Shown: piece after piece, positions 1 to 8,847 of the stretch
How positions within the stretch are numbered: position 1 is the first letter of the stretch
How the letters are laid out: each line of letters opens with the position of its first letter
Origin: Mycobacterium paraseoulense
Lineage (GTDB): Bacteria; Actinomycetota; Actinomycetes; Mycobacteriales; Mycobacteriaceae
DNA: 64,000 bases
Direction of reading: 5' to 3'
Assembly (NCBI RefSeq): GCF_010731655.1
Contig: NZ_AP022619.1
Coordinates: forward strand, 3,038,001-3,102,000
Translations under genes and position numbers: made by a program
The notes under the pieces: model-generated
What the model was told of the DNA's origin: nothing
The model's input: the letters and a program-made list of their open reading frames with translations, nothing else
Databases searched by the model: none

Positions 1-1239
1 GTAGAACCGCTCGAACACCAGGCGGCGTTCGTGCGGTGGGATGCCCGGGCCGTGGTCGGACACCACCAGCTCCGCGTGCGACGGGTCGAGCTGCCGCATG
101 GTGACGCCGACGCGGCCGCCCGGCGGACTCCACTTGGCCGCGTTGTCCAACAGGTTCAGCACCGCGCGCGAGAGCCCGGCGGCGTCGCCGAACATCTGCC
201 ACGGCATCACGTTGACGTCGAAGTGAATGTCGTTGCGGCGCCGCCTGACTCGCTCCAGGCTGCGATCGACCACCTCGGACATGTCGACCGGTTCGTGCAC
301 CACCTGGCCGGCGTCGTCGCGGGTGAGGTCCACCAGATCGCCCACCAACGTGGACAGTTCCTCGATCTGGGCCAGCACGTCGGCGCGGAGCTCGACCATC
401 TCCTGCTCGGGCAGCCGCGGCGCTCCCGGTTCCATCGACGCCATCAGCAGCTCGACATTGGTGCGCAGGGACGTCAGCGGGGTGCGCAATTCGTGCCCGG
501 CATCGGTGACCAGCCGCGCCTGCCGCTCGCGGGATTCGGCCAGCGCGCGCAACATCAAGTTGAATGCCTCGGTGAGCCTTGCCAATTCGTCACTTCCAAA
601 CACCGGGATGGGCCGCAGGTCGTCGGTGCGCGCCACCCGTTCGGCCGCCTCGGTCAGGCGCGCCACCGGGCGCAGCCCCGCCCTGGTGACCATGCCGCCC
701 GCCACCGCCGCGACCGCGACGCCGATGCCGCCCACGATCAGCAGCACCAAGCGCAGCTTGGTCATCACCGCCTCGGTCGGCTTGAGGCTCTTGGAGATCA
801 GCAGCGAACAGCCGTTGGGCAAGTGGATGGCCAGCACCCGTTGATCGAACGCGGTGCGCCGGGACATGAACAGATCACCGCGGATCACCGCCTTCTCGGG
901 CGCACCGACGGGCAGCGTCTGACCCGGCTGCTGCGCGGTGTAGATCGAGTGGCCCGGGTTCACCAGCATCGCATTGACATCCGAGTAGGCGGTGCCTTCG
1001 ATGGCCTTGCCGGGGTCAGCGGCCAGTGAACCGCTGGCGATCAGCAGCTGCGCCCGGCTTTGCAGCTGGTTGTCGATATCGCTATACAGCGCAGCCGAAA
1101 TCACCGCGTACACGGCGAATGCCATCAGCACGACGACCATCGCCACCATCGACATCGCCAGCAGCATGACCCGCCAGCGCAGGGACAACGAACTGGTGGC
1201 GCGCAGCGGAACGCGTTGGGGCCGTTGGTACCGGATCAT
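1..1239 (-). CDS. mprB: Sensor histidine kinase MprB (3' end beyond window)
   Basis: Membrane sensor kinase of the MprAB envelope-stress two-component system; it phosphorylates MprA. The first 413 residues are visible and the remaining C-terminal part of the ATPase domain runs off position 1. I read the start as ATG at 1237-1239, 16 bases after the mprA stop. Seen in the protein: a transmembrane helix at about residues 24-46, a periplasmic sensor loop, a second helix near 163-186, then HAMP and HisKA domains. The phospho-acceptor motif DAGHELRTP puts the histidine at residue 249, the number known for M. tuberculosis MprB. The N-box (NLLDNAAKW) and a GPGIP motif show that the ATPase domain has begun. 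It lies directly downstream of mprA, probably co-transcribed. Confidence 0.95.
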   Translation of the reverse strand, partial: MIRYQRPQRVPLRATSSLSLRWRVMLLAMSMVAMVVVLMAFAVYAVISAALYSDIDNQLQSRAQLLIASGSLAADPGKAIEGTAYSDVNAMLVNPGHSIYTAQQPGQTLPVGAPEKAVIRGDLFMSRRTAFDQRVLAIHLPNGCSLLISKSLKPTEAVMTKLRLVLLIVGGIGVAVAAVAGGMVTRAGLRPVARLTEAAERVARTDDLRPIPVFGSDELARLTEAFNLMLRALAESRERQARLVTDAGHELRTPLTSLRTNVELLMASMEPGAPRLPEQEMVELRADVLAQIEELSTLVGDLVDLTRDDAGQVVHEPVDMSEVVDRSLERVRRRRNDIHFDVNVMPWQMFGDAAGLSRAVLNLLDNAAKWSPPGGRVGVTMRQLDPSHAELVVSDHGPGIPPHERRLVFERFY

Positions 1240-1255
1240 CGTCGAATGCGGCTCA

Positions 1256-1945
1256 TCACGGCGGTGTCTCGCGAAGGACGTAGCCCACGCCGCGCACCGT
1301 GTGAATCAGCCGTGGCTCCCCGTCGGCCTCGGTCTTGCGGCGCAGGTAGCCGACATAGACCTCGAGCGCGTTGCCGGAGGTGGGAAAGTCGAATCCCCAC
1401 ACCTCCTCCAGGATCCGGCTGCGCGTGAGCACCCGGCGCGGGTTGGCGATCAACATTTCCAGCAAGGCGAATTCGGTGCGCGTCAGGCTGATCTGGCGTT
1501 GCCCCCGGGTGACTTCGCGGGTCACCGGGTCCAGCGTCAGGTCGGAGAACGTCATGGCCACCGAGTCGGCGTCGTCGTCGTCCGGCTTGGTGCGGCGCAG
1601 CAGCGCCCGCATCCGGGCCAGCAGTTCCTCCAGGGCGAACGGCTTCGGCAGGTAGTCGTCCGCCCCGGCGTCCAGCCCGGCGACCCGCTCGGAGACCGAA
1701 TCACGAGCGGTGAGCACCAGGATCGGCAGGTCGTCGCCGGTGCTGCGGAGTTGCCGGCAGACCTCGAGCCCGTCCAGCCGCGGCATCATCACGTCGAGCA
1801 CGAGCGCGTCGGGCCGGTCGCTGGCGATCATCTCGAGCGCCTCCAGCCCGTCATGGGCCAAGTCGACCGAGTAGCCATTGAAGGAAAGCGACCGGCGCAG
1901 CGACTCACGCACTGCGCGATCGTCGTCGACGACCAGTATCCGCAC
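1256..1945 (-). CDS. mprA: Response regulator MprA
   Basis: OmpR/PhoB-type DNA-binding response regulator, 229 residues. The receiver domain occupies about residues 1-115, with acidic residues D7-D8 and the phospho-acceptor D51 in VLDVMM, and the conserved lysine in LPKPF. The winged-helix effector domain covers about 130-229 ([20 protein letters not shown], then VRGVGYVL at the end). The start is GTG at 1943-1945; no other start lies upstream in this frame. In M. tuberculosis MprA controls sigE, sigB and its own operon under envelope stress. mprB follows 16 bases later on the same strand. A pair of direct CTCTCAG repeats sits 23-40 bases upstream of the start and could be the autoregulatory site. 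Confidence 0.97.
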   Translation of the reverse strand: MRILVVDDDRAVRESLRRSLSFNGYSVDLAHDGLEALEMIASDRPDALVLDVMMPRLDGLEVCRQLRSTGDDLPILVLTARDSVSERVAGLDAGADDYLPKPFALEELLARMRALLRRTKPDDDDADSVAMTFSDLTLDPVTREVTRGQRQISLTRTEFALLEMLIANPRRVLTRSRILEEVWGFDFPTSGNALEVYVGYLRRKTEADGEPRLIHTVRGVGYVLRETPP

Positions 1946-1967
1946 GGGCCTAGTGTCGTCCCGACGC

Positions 1968-1985
1968 CTGAGAGCGGGCTGAGAG
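1968..1985 (-). promoter_or_regulatory. Candidate MprA box upstream of mprA
   Basis: Read on the minus strand, this is CTCTCAG-CCCG-CTCTCAG: two identical 7-base direct repeats whose starts are 11 bases apart, about one helical turn. MprA is reported to bind two loosely conserved direct-repeat subunits and to regulate its own operon. The match to that type of site is my inference. Confidence 0.5.
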
Positions 1986-2011
1986 GCGCGCCGGGTATTT
2001 GCCGAGATTAA

Positions 2012-2185
2012 CTAACGCCGGTCCAGGTCGATCAGGCCGAGCCGGGCCGCCTTGAGCAGCCGGCGGGGCACCTTGTGCTTCTGGCCGGCGACCGTCACGC
2101 CGACGAGCTCGGTCTTGGTGGCCTTCCACTGCGCGCGACGGCTACGGGTGTTCGCGCGCGACATCCTGCGCTTGGGTACGGCCAT
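2012..2185 (-). CDS. rpmF: 50S ribosomal protein L32
   Basis: Large-subunit ribosomal protein bL32, 57 residues, beginning [17 protein letters not shown] and ending LGLIDLDRR, both typical of mycobacterial L32. The ATG is at 2183-2185 and the TAG stop at 2012-2014. The protein contains no cysteine at all, so it is the zinc-free (C-minus) form without the two CxxC pairs found in many bacterial L32 proteins. It is encoded next to mprA on the same strand, as in M. tuberculosis (rpmF beside mprA). Confidence 0.96.
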   Translation of the reverse strand: MAVPKRRMSRANTRSRRAQWKATKTELVGVTVAGQKHKVPRRLLKAARLGLIDLDRR

Positions 2186-2321
2186 GATCGGGCCTAACTC
2201 CTCGTGTCGGGGGCTTGTCGCGCGGCGTGGCCGGTGCGGCCGAACGTGCGACGATTGCCACCAGGATAGTCGGTGGCCTGCCGGGCACCAAAACGAAGCC
2301 CGCAGGCGCCGAGGGGCGTCC

Positions 2322-2371
2322 TTGACGTGACACCGGCGCGACCCGCTAACCTACCGGTTGGTTGGTTGGTT
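2322..2371 (+). promoter_or_regulatory. Promoter and palindromic operator of the DUF1446/fadE13/acc operon
   Basis: A possible -35 element TTGACG (2322-2327) and -10 element TAACCT (2347-2352) are 19 bases apart. Overlapping the -10 is a near-perfect 16-base palindrome at 2348-2363, AACCTACC/GGTTGGTT, with a single mismatched pair. It continues into four tandem GGTT units (2356-2371). Position and symmetry suggest a TetR-type repressor site controlling the six-gene operon that starts at 2407. The regulator is not identifiable from the window. Confidence 0.45.
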
Positions 2372-2406
2372 TGCGCTCACCGGTGAAACGCAGATGGGAG
2401 GACTGC

Positions 2407-4125
2407 ATGGCCTCTGCCCCTGGTCGCGACCCGGTCCGGATCGCGAACTGCTCCGGGTTCTACGGTGACCGGTTCTCGGCGATGCGCGAGATGCTCGCCG
2501 GCGGCTCCAATGATCCAGTGGACTACCTCACCGGCGACTACCTGGCCGAACTGACCATGCTGATTCTGGGTCGCGACCGGATGAAGCATCCCGAGCGCGG
2601 CTACGCCAAGACCTTCCTGACCCAGCTCGAGGACTGCCTCGGCGAGGCCCGCGATCGGGGCGTCCGCATCGTCGCCAACGCCGGCGGCCTCAACCCGGCC
2701 GGGCTGGCCGACGCGATACGCGCCCTGGCCGAGCGCCTCGGCATCCCGGCCCGGGTGGCCCACGTCGAAGGTGATGACCTGCTGGCGCGCGCCGCCGAAC
2801 TGGGGCTGGGCACCCCGCTGACCGCCAACGCCTACCTGGGCGCGTGGGGCATCGTCGACTGCCTGGGCGACGGCGCCGACGTGGTCGTCACCGGCCGGGT
2901 CACCGACGCCTCGGTGATCGTCGGGGCGGCCGCGGCGCACTTCGGCTGGGGCCGCACCGACTACGACCGGCTCGCGGGCGCGGTGGTCGCCGGCCACGTC
3001 ATCGAGTGCGGCGTGCAGGCGAGCGGCGGCAACTACTCCTTCTTCACCGAAGTGCCGGACCTGACTCACGCCGGCTTCCCGCTGGCCGAGGTGCACGCCG
3101 ACGGTTCGTCGGTGATCACCAAGCACCCCGGCACCGGCGGCCTGGTCAGCGTCGACACCGTCACCGCGCAGCTGCTCTACGAGATCACCGGCGCGCGCTA
3201 CGCCAACCCCGACGTCACCGCCCGGATGGACACCATCGAGCTGTCGGCCGAGGCCCCCGACCGGGTGCGCATCAGCGGTGTGCGCGGCGAACCGCCGCCG
3301 CCCACCTACAAGGTGTCGCTGAACAGCATCGGCGGATTCCGCAATGCGATGACCTTCGTGCTGACCGGGCTGGACATCGAGGCCAAGGCCGAGTTGGTGC
3401 GCCGCCAGCTCGAGGCCGCCCTGACCGTCAAGCCCGCGGAGCTGCAGTGGTCGCTCGCCCGCACCGACCACCCCGACGCCGACACCGAGGAAGCCGCCAG
3501 CGCGCTGCTGCACTGCGTGGTCCGCGACCCCGATCCCGCGAACGTCGGGCGCCAGTTCTCCTCGGCGGCGGTGGAATTGGCGCTCGCCAGCTACCCGGGC
3601 TTTCATGTGACCGCCCCGCCGGGTGACGGTCAGGTCTACGGCGTGTTCACCGCGGGCTACGTCGATGCCAACGAGGTGCCGCATGTCGCGGTGCACGCCG
3701 ACGGTACCCGCACCGGCATCCCTTGTGCCACCGAGACTTTGGCGTTGTCGCCCGCCGATCCGCCGCCCTTGCCGGAACCGCTACCCGCCGGGCCGACCCG
3801 GCGGGTGCCGCTGGGCCGCATCGCCGGGGCGCGCAGCGGAGACAAGGGCGGCTCGGCCAACGTCGGGGTTTGGGTCCGCACCGAGGACCAATGGCGCTGG
3901 CTGGCCAACACGCTGACCGTCGGGCTGCTCAAGGAGCTGCTGCCCGAAGCCGCGGAGTTCGACGTCACCCGCCACGTGCTGCCGAACCTGCGCGCGGTCA
4001 ACTTCGTCATCGACGGCATCCTGGGCCAGGGCGTCGCCTATCAGGCGCGGTTCGATCCGCAGGCCAAGGGGCTGGGTGAATGGTTGCGCGGCCGCCACGT
4101 CGACATCCCCGAAAGGCTGTTATGA
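2407..4125 (+). CDS. DUF1446 / AtuA-family protein
   Basis: 572-residue member of the acyclic terpene utilisation AtuA family (DUF1446), homologous by position to M. tuberculosis Rv0976c. The large N-terminal domain runs from about 10 to 450 (RIANCSGFYGDR; GRVTDASVIVG). A small C-terminal AtuA-like domain follows at about 465-570, marked by ARSGDKGGSANVGVW. I chose ATG 2407 because GGGAGGA (2397-2403) is a good ribosome-binding site; an in-frame extension to 2362 would run into the operator. The biochemical role of AtuA is unknown, but it is encoded with acyl-CoA carboxylase genes in citronellol/geraniol and leucine-type pathways. It heads an operon of six genes with overlaps of 1-4 bases or a 5-base gap. 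Confidence 0.88.
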   Translation: MASAPGRDPVRIANCSGFYGDRFSAMREMLAGGSNDPVDYLTGDYLAELTMLILGRDRMKHPERGYAKTFLTQLEDCLGEARDRGVRIVANAGGLNPAGLADAIRALAERLGIPARVAHVEGDDLLARAAELGLGTPLTANAYLGAWGIVDCLGDGADVVVTGRVTDASVIVGAAAAHFGWGRTDYDRLAGAVVAGHVIECGVQASGGNYSFFTEVPDLTHAGFPLAEVHADGSSVITKHPGTGGLVSVDTVTAQLLYEITGARYANPDVTARMDTIELSAEAPDRVRISGVRGEPPPPTYKVSLNSIGGFRNAMTFVLTGLDIEAKAELVRRQLEAALTVKPAELQWSLARTDHPDADTEEAASALLHCVVRDPDPANVGRQFSSAAVELALASYPGFHVTAPPGDGQVYGVFTAGYVDANEVPHVAVHADGTRTGIPCATETLALSPADPPPLPEPLPAGPTRRVPLGRIAGARSGDKGGSANVGVWVRTEDQWRWLANTLTVGLLKELLPEAAEFDVTRHVLPNLRAVNFVIDGILGQGVAYQARFDPQAKGLGEWLRGRHVDIPERLL

Positions 4126-5270
4126 ATCTTTGGACGACGCCGGAGCGGGAAGCGCTGCGAAAGACGGTGCGCTCCTTCACCGAACGCGAAATCCTGCCCC
4201 ACGCCGACGAGTGGGAGCGCGCCGGCGAGCTGCCGCGCGAGCTGCACCGGCGCGCCGGGGCGGCCGGCCTGCTGGGCGCGGGCTTTCCCGAGGCGGTCGG
4301 CGGAGGCGGCGGTGACGGCGCGGACGCGGTGATCATCTGCGAGGAGGTGCATCAGGCCGGCGCACCCGCAGGGGTATTCGCGTCGCTGTTCACCTGCGGC
4401 ATCGCGGTGCCGCACATGATCGCCTCCGGCGATCGGCGGTTGATCGACGAGTTCGTGCGGCCCACGTTGGCCGGCGACAAGATCGGGGCGCTGGCGATCA
4501 CCGAGCCGGGCGGCGGTTCGGACGTCGGGCACCTGCGAACAACGGCGGTGCGCGACGGTGATCATTACGTGGTCAACGGCGCCAAGACCTACATCACCTC
4601 GGGGGTCCGCGCCGACTACGTCGTCACCGCGGTGCGCACCGGCGGTCCCGGCGCGGCGGGGGTTTCGCTGCTGGCGGTCGAGAAGGGCACACCCGGATTC
4701 GAGGTGAGCCGCAAACTGGCCAAGATGGGGTGGCGGTCCTCGGACACCGCGGAGCTGTCCTTCGTCGACGCACGGGTGCCGGCGGCCAATCTCGTGGGCG
4801 CCGAGAACAGTGGGTTCCTGCAGATCGCGCAGGCGTTCGTTTCGGAGCGGATCGGCCTTGCCGCGCAGGCGTATTCGAGCGCGCAGCGGTGCCTGGAGCT
4901 GACGGTGCAATGGTGCCGCGACCGGGAAACCTTCGGGCGGCCGCTGATATCCCGCCAGTCGGTACAGAACACGCTGGCCGAGATGGCCCGCCGCATCGAT
5001 GTCGCCCGGGTCTACTCTCGCCACGTGGTCGAGCGTCAACTCGCCGGTGAGACCAACCTGATCGCCGAGGTGTGTTTTGCCAAGAACACCGCCGTGGAGG
5101 CCGGCGAATGGGTGGCCAACCAGGCCGTCCAGCTGTTCGGCGGCATGGGCTACATGGCCGAATCCGAAGTCGAGCGCCAATACCGGGACATGCGGATCCT
5201 GGGAATCGGCGGCGGAACCACCGAGATTTTGACCTCACTGGCCGCCAAAACCCTTGGATATCAATCATGA
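4122..5270 (+). CDS. fadE13: Acyl-CoA dehydrogenase FadE13
   Basis: FAD-dependent acyl-CoA dehydrogenase, 382 residues, starting MNLWTTPERE. The ATG at 4122 overlaps the upstream TGA by four bases (ATGA), indicating translational coupling. Family motifs seen: LAITEPGGGSDV (FAD/substrate-binding signature, about residue 127), the middle beta-domain with WRSSDTAEL, QLFGGMGYM near 340, and YRDMRILGIGGGTTEI near the C-terminus, whose Glu is in the position of the catalytic base of several family members. Context with a biotin-dependent carboxylase suggests dehydrogenation of a branched or methyl-branched acyl-CoA before carboxylation of the beta-methyl group. The substrate is not determinable from sequence. 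Confidence 0.93.
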   Translation: MNLWTTPEREALRKTVRSFTEREILPHADEWERAGELPRELHRRAGAAGLLGAGFPEAVGGGGGDGADAVIICEEVHQAGAPAGVFASLFTCGIAVPHMIASGDRRLIDEFVRPTLAGDKIGALAITEPGGGSDVGHLRTTAVRDGDHYVVNGAKTYITSGVRADYVVTAVRTGGPGAAGVSLLAVEKGTPGFEVSRKLAKMGWRSSDTAELSFVDARVPAANLVGAENSGFLQIAQAFVSERIGLAAQAYSSAQRCLELTVQWCRDRETFGRPLISRQSVQNTLAEMARRIDVARVYSRHVVERQLAGETNLIAEVCFAKNTAVEAGEWVANQAVQLFGGMGYMAESEVERQYRDMRILGIGGGTTEILTSLAAKTLGYQS

Positions 5271-6862
5271 CCGTGCTGCAGTCCACCCTCGACGTGGCGT
5301 CCGCCGCCTACACCGACGCGGCGTCGACGGCGACATCCCGGCTCGGGGAGATCGACGCCGAACTCGCCAAAGCGCTGGCGGGCGGCGGCCCCAAATACGT
5401 CGAGCGCCACCACGGCCGAGGCAAGCTGACCGCCCGGGAACGCATCGAGTTGCTCGTCGACGCCGACGCCCCGTTCCTCGAGCTCAGCCCGCTGGCGGCC
5501 TACGGCAGCGCGTTCACGGTCGGCGCCAGCACCGTCACCGGCATCGGCGTGGTGTCGGGTGTGGAATGCCTGATCGTCGCCAACGACCCGACGGTCAAGG
5601 GCGGCACCAGCAACCCGTGGACCCTGAAAAAGATACTGCGGGCCAATCAGATCGCCTTCGAAAACCGGCTACCCGTCATCTCGCTGGTGGAATCCGGCGG
5701 GGCGGACCTGCCCACTCAGAAAGAGATCTTCATCCCCGGCGGGCGGATGTTCCGCGACCTGACCCGCCTGTCGGCGGCCGGCATTCCCACCATCGCCCTG
5801 GTGTTCGGCAACTCGACCGCCGGCGGCGCCTACATTCCCGGCATGTCCGACCACGTGGTGATGATCAAGGAACGTTCGAAGGTGTTCCTGGCCGGTCCCC
5901 CGCTGGTCAAGATGGCCACCGGCGAGGAATCCGACGACGAATCGCTGGGTGGCGCCGAAATGCATTCCCGCGTCTCCGGTTTGGGCGACTACTTCGCCGT
6001 CGACGAGCTCGACGCGATCCGCATCGGGCGGCGCATCGTCGCCCGGCTGAACTGGCGCAAACAGGGACCCGCACCCGGCCCGGTCGTCGACCCGTTGTTC
6101 GACGCCGAGGAGCTGATCGGCATCGTGCCCGCGGACCTGCGCATCCCGTTCGATCCGCGCGAGGTGATCGCCCGCATCGTCGACGGATCCGAATTCGACG
6201 AATTCAAGGCCATGTACGGGTCGTCGCTGGTGACCGGATGGGCCCGGCTGCACGGCTACCCGCTCGGCATCCTGGCCAATGCGCGCGGCGTGCTGTTCAG
6301 CGAGGAATCGCAGAAGGCGACCCAATTCATCCAGCTGGCCAACCGCTCCGACACCCCATTGTTGTTCCTGCACAACACCACCGGCTACATGGTCGGCAAG
6401 GACTACGAGGAGGGCGGGATGATCAAGCACGGATCGATGATGATCAACGCCGTCTCCAACTCGACCGTCCCGCACATCTCGCTGCTGATCGGCGCCTCCT
6501 ACGGCGCCGGCCACTACGGCATGTGCGGCCGGGCCTATGACCCCCGGTTCCTGTTCGCCTGGCCCAGCGCCAAATCCGCGGTCATGGGCGGCGCGCAGCT
6601 TGCGGGCGTCCTGTCGATCGTGGCCCGCGCCGCGGCCGAGGCCCGCGGCCAGCAGGTCGACGAGGAGGCCGACGCCGCGATGCGGGCCGCCGTCGAGGGG
6701 CAGATCGAGGCGGAGTCGCTGCCGTTGGTCCTGTCCGGCATGCTCTACGACGACGGGGTGATCGACCCGCGCGACACCCGCACGGTGCTGGGAATGTGTC
6801 TGTCCGCCATCGCCAATGGCCCGATCAAGGGGACGTCGAACTTCGGCGTCTTCCGGATGTGA
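5267..6862 (+). CDS. accD2: Acyl-CoA carboxylase beta (carboxyltransferase) subunit AccD2
   Basis: 531-residue carboxyltransferase subunit of a biotin-dependent acyl-CoA carboxylase. The ATG at 5267 overlaps the fadE13 stop by four bases. Seen: RHHGRGKLTARERIELLVD near residue 45, VANDPTVKGG, the oxyanion-hole glycines in STAGGAYIPGMSD, and the C-terminal GASYGAGHYGMCGRAYDP motif that contributes to the active site. The length and the LFLHNTTGYMVG segment are typical of methylcrotonyl-/geranyl-CoA carboxylase beta subunits rather than the propionyl/acetyl type. It pairs with accA2, which begins five bases downstream. AccD2/A2 substrate specificity is, as far as I know, unsettled. Confidence 0.94.
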   Translation: MTVLQSTLDVASAAYTDAASTATSRLGEIDAELAKALAGGGPKYVERHHGRGKLTARERIELLVDADAPFLELSPLAAYGSAFTVGASTVTGIGVVSGVECLIVANDPTVKGGTSNPWTLKKILRANQIAFENRLPVISLVESGGADLPTQKEIFIPGGRMFRDLTRLSAAGIPTIALVFGNSTAGGAYIPGMSDHVVMIKERSKVFLAGPPLVKMATGEESDDESLGGAEMHSRVSGLGDYFAVDELDAIRIGRRIVARLNWRKQGPAPGPVVDPLFDAEELIGIVPADLRIPFDPREVIARIVDGSEFDEFKAMYGSSLVTGWARLHGYPLGILANARGVLFSEESQKATQFIQLANRSDTPLLFLHNTTGYMVGKDYEEGGMIKHGSMMINAVSNSTVPHISLLIGASYGAGHYGMCGRAYDPRFLFAWPSAKSAVMGGAQLAGVLSIVARAAAEARGQQVDEEADAAMRAAVEGQIEAESLPLVLSGMLYDDGVIDPRDTRTVLGMCLSAIANGPIKGTSNFGVFRM

Positions 6863-6867
6863 GCCCC

Positions 6868-8847
6868 ATGGTCACTCGAGTGCTGGTCGCCAACCGCGGC
6901 GAGATCGCCCGCCGGGTGTTCGCCACCTGCCGGCGGCTGGGCGTGGGAACCGTCGCCGTCTACACCGACCCGGACGCCGCCGCGCCGCACGTGGCCGAGG
7001 CCGACGCGCGCGTGCGGCTGCCCAAGACCAACGACTACCTCAACGCCGAGGCGATCATCGCGGCCGCCCGCGCGGCCGGCGCCGACGCCGTGCACCCTGG
7101 CTACGGGTTCCTCTCGGAGAACGCCGATTTCGCGGCCGCCGTGCAGGGCGCGGGCCTGACCTGGATCGGGCCGCCGGTGGACGCGATGCGCGCGATGGGC
7201 TCCAAGATCGAGTCCAAGAAACTGATGGCCGCCGCCGGGGTCCCGGTGCTCGACGAGCTCGACCCCGACGCGGTCACCGAGGCGCAGCTGCCCGTGCTGG
7301 TCAAGGCCTCCGCCGGTGGCGGCGGGCGCGGGATGCGGGTGGTGCGCGAATTGTCCGCCCTGGCCGGCGAAGTGGAGGCGGCCCGCCGCGAGGCGCAGTC
7401 CGCGTTCGGCGACCCGACCGTGTTCTGCGAGCGCTACCTGCCCACCGGGCACCACATCGAGGTGCAGGTCATGGCCGACACGCACGGCACGGTGTGGGCC
7501 GTCGGGGAACGGGAATGCTCGATTCAGCGCCGGCACCAGAAGATCATCGAGGAGGCCCCCTCCCCCTTGGTCGAGCGCATACCGGGCATGCGGGACAAGC
7601 TGTTCGACGCGGCCCGCCTGGCGGCCGGGGCGATCGGTTACACGGGCGCCGGGACGGTCGAGTTTCTCGCCGACGACGACGGCGAGTTCTATTTTCTGGA
7701 GATGAACACCCGGCTTCAGGTCGAGCACCCGGTGACCGAGGAGACCACGGGCCTCGACCTGGTCGAACTGCAGCTCACCGTCGCCGACGGCGACCGCCTC
7801 GCCGCCGAACCTCCCGTCGCTCAAGGGCATTCGATCGAGGCCCGCCTCTACGCGGAGGATCCCGCCCAGGGCTGGCAGCCGCAGGCCGGGCGCGTGCACC
7901 GCGTCGACGTGCCCGCGGTCCGGTCGCGATTCGGCACGCTGGGGCACCGGACCGGCATCCGGCTCGATTCGGGCATCGTCGCCGGTTCCGCGGTGTCCAT
8001 CCACTACGACCCGATGCTCGCCAAAGTGATCTCGTATGCGCCGGCCCGCCGGCAAGCGGCGCTCGTGCTTGCCGACGCGCTCGCCCGCACCCGGCTGCAC
8101 GGCCTGCGCACCAACCGTGAGCTTCTGGTCAACGTGCTGCGCCACCGCGCGTTCCTCGAGGGCGCCACCGACACCGCGTTTTTCGACACGCACGGCCTTC
8201 AGCGACTGTCGGCTCCACTGGCCGACGCCGCGACCGTCCGGTTGTCCGCGCTGGCCGCGGCGCTCGCGGAGGCCGCGCACAACCGCGCGACCGCGCCGGT
8301 CCTGGGGTCGCTGCCCAGCGGTTGGCGCAACCTGGCGTCCGGCTATCAGGTGAAGACCTATCGCGACGCCGACGGCGGCGAGCACCGGGTCGAATACCGC
8401 TTCACCAGAACGGGAGTGCTGTTCGCCGACGATGAGCCGGTCCGGGTGGTCTCGGCCACGCCGGACGAGGTTGTGCTGGCCGACGGGTCCGGGGTGGCGT
8501 GCGGCTTCGCCGTCGCGCGCTACGGAGACGACGTCTACGTCGACTCGGCGCGCGGACCCGTTCACCTGGTCGCGCTGCCGCGTTTCCCGGAGCCGGGCTC
8601 GGCCGTCGAACGGGGTTCGCTGGTAGCGCCCATGCCCGGCAACGTGATCCGGATCGGCGCCGCGGTCGGCGAGACCGTCGCCGCCGGCCAGGCGCTGATC
8701 TGGCTCGAGGCGATGAAGATGGAACACACCATCACCGCGCCGACCGACGGCGTCCTCGCCGAACTGAACGTCAAGACCGGCCAGCAAGTCGAAGTGGGCG
8801 CCGTCCTCGGAGTGATCGCAGCGCCGCAAGCAGAAGGAGATTCGTAA
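6868..8847 (+). CDS. accA2: Biotin carboxylase/biotin carrier alpha subunit AccA2
   Basis: 659-residue alpha subunit. It begins MVTRVLVANRGEIARRVFAT. An ATP-grasp biotin carboxylase domain spans about 1-450, with the glycine-rich loop KASAGGGGRGM, EYNT-like EMNTRLQVEHPVTE, and the VQV segment. A linker domain follows, and a C-terminal biotinyl domain covers about 590-655 with the biotin-accepting lysine in EAMKME. ATG 6868 was chosen because the recognisable homology begins right there and the gene then lies five bases after accD2. It carboxylates carrier-bound biotin, which AccD2 uses on the acyl-CoA. The stop TAA overlaps the fadE12 ATG by one base. Confidence 0.95.
   Translation: MVTRVLVANRGEIARRVFATCRRLGVGTVAVYTDPDAAAPHVAEADARVRLPKTNDYLNAEAIIAAARAAGADAVHPGYGFLSENADFAAAVQGAGLTWIGPPVDAMRAMGSKIESKKLMAAAGVPVLDELDPDAVTEAQLPVLVKASAGGGGRGMRVVRELSALAGEVEAARREAQSAFGDPTVFCERYLPTGHHIEVQVMADTHGTVWAVGERECSIQRRHQKIIEEAPSPLVERIPGMRDKLFDAARLAAGAIGYTGAGTVEFLADDDGEFYFLEMNTRLQVEHPVTEETTGLDLVELQLTVADGDRLAAEPPVAQGHSIEARLYAEDPAQGWQPQAGRVHRVDVPAVRSRFGTLGHRTGIRLDSGIVAGSAVSIHYDPMLAKVISYAPARRQAALVLADALARTRLHGLRTNRELLVNVLRHRAFLEGATDTAFFDTHGLQRLSAPLADAATVRLSALAAALAEAAHNRATAPVLGSLPSGWRNLASGYQVKTYRDADGGEHRVEYRFTRTGVLFADDEPVRVVSATPDEVVLADGSGVACGFAVARYGDDVYVDSARGPVHLVALPRFPEPGSAVERGSLVAPMPGNVIRIGAAVGETVAAGQALIWLEAMKMEHTITAPTDGVLAELNVKTGQQVEVGAVLGVIAAPQAEGDS

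Noticed and set aside
6745-8829. 694-codon minus-strand open frame opposite accA2
   Set aside because: Antisense shadow of a biotin carboxylase with all motifs; no ribosome-binding site or recognisable domain.
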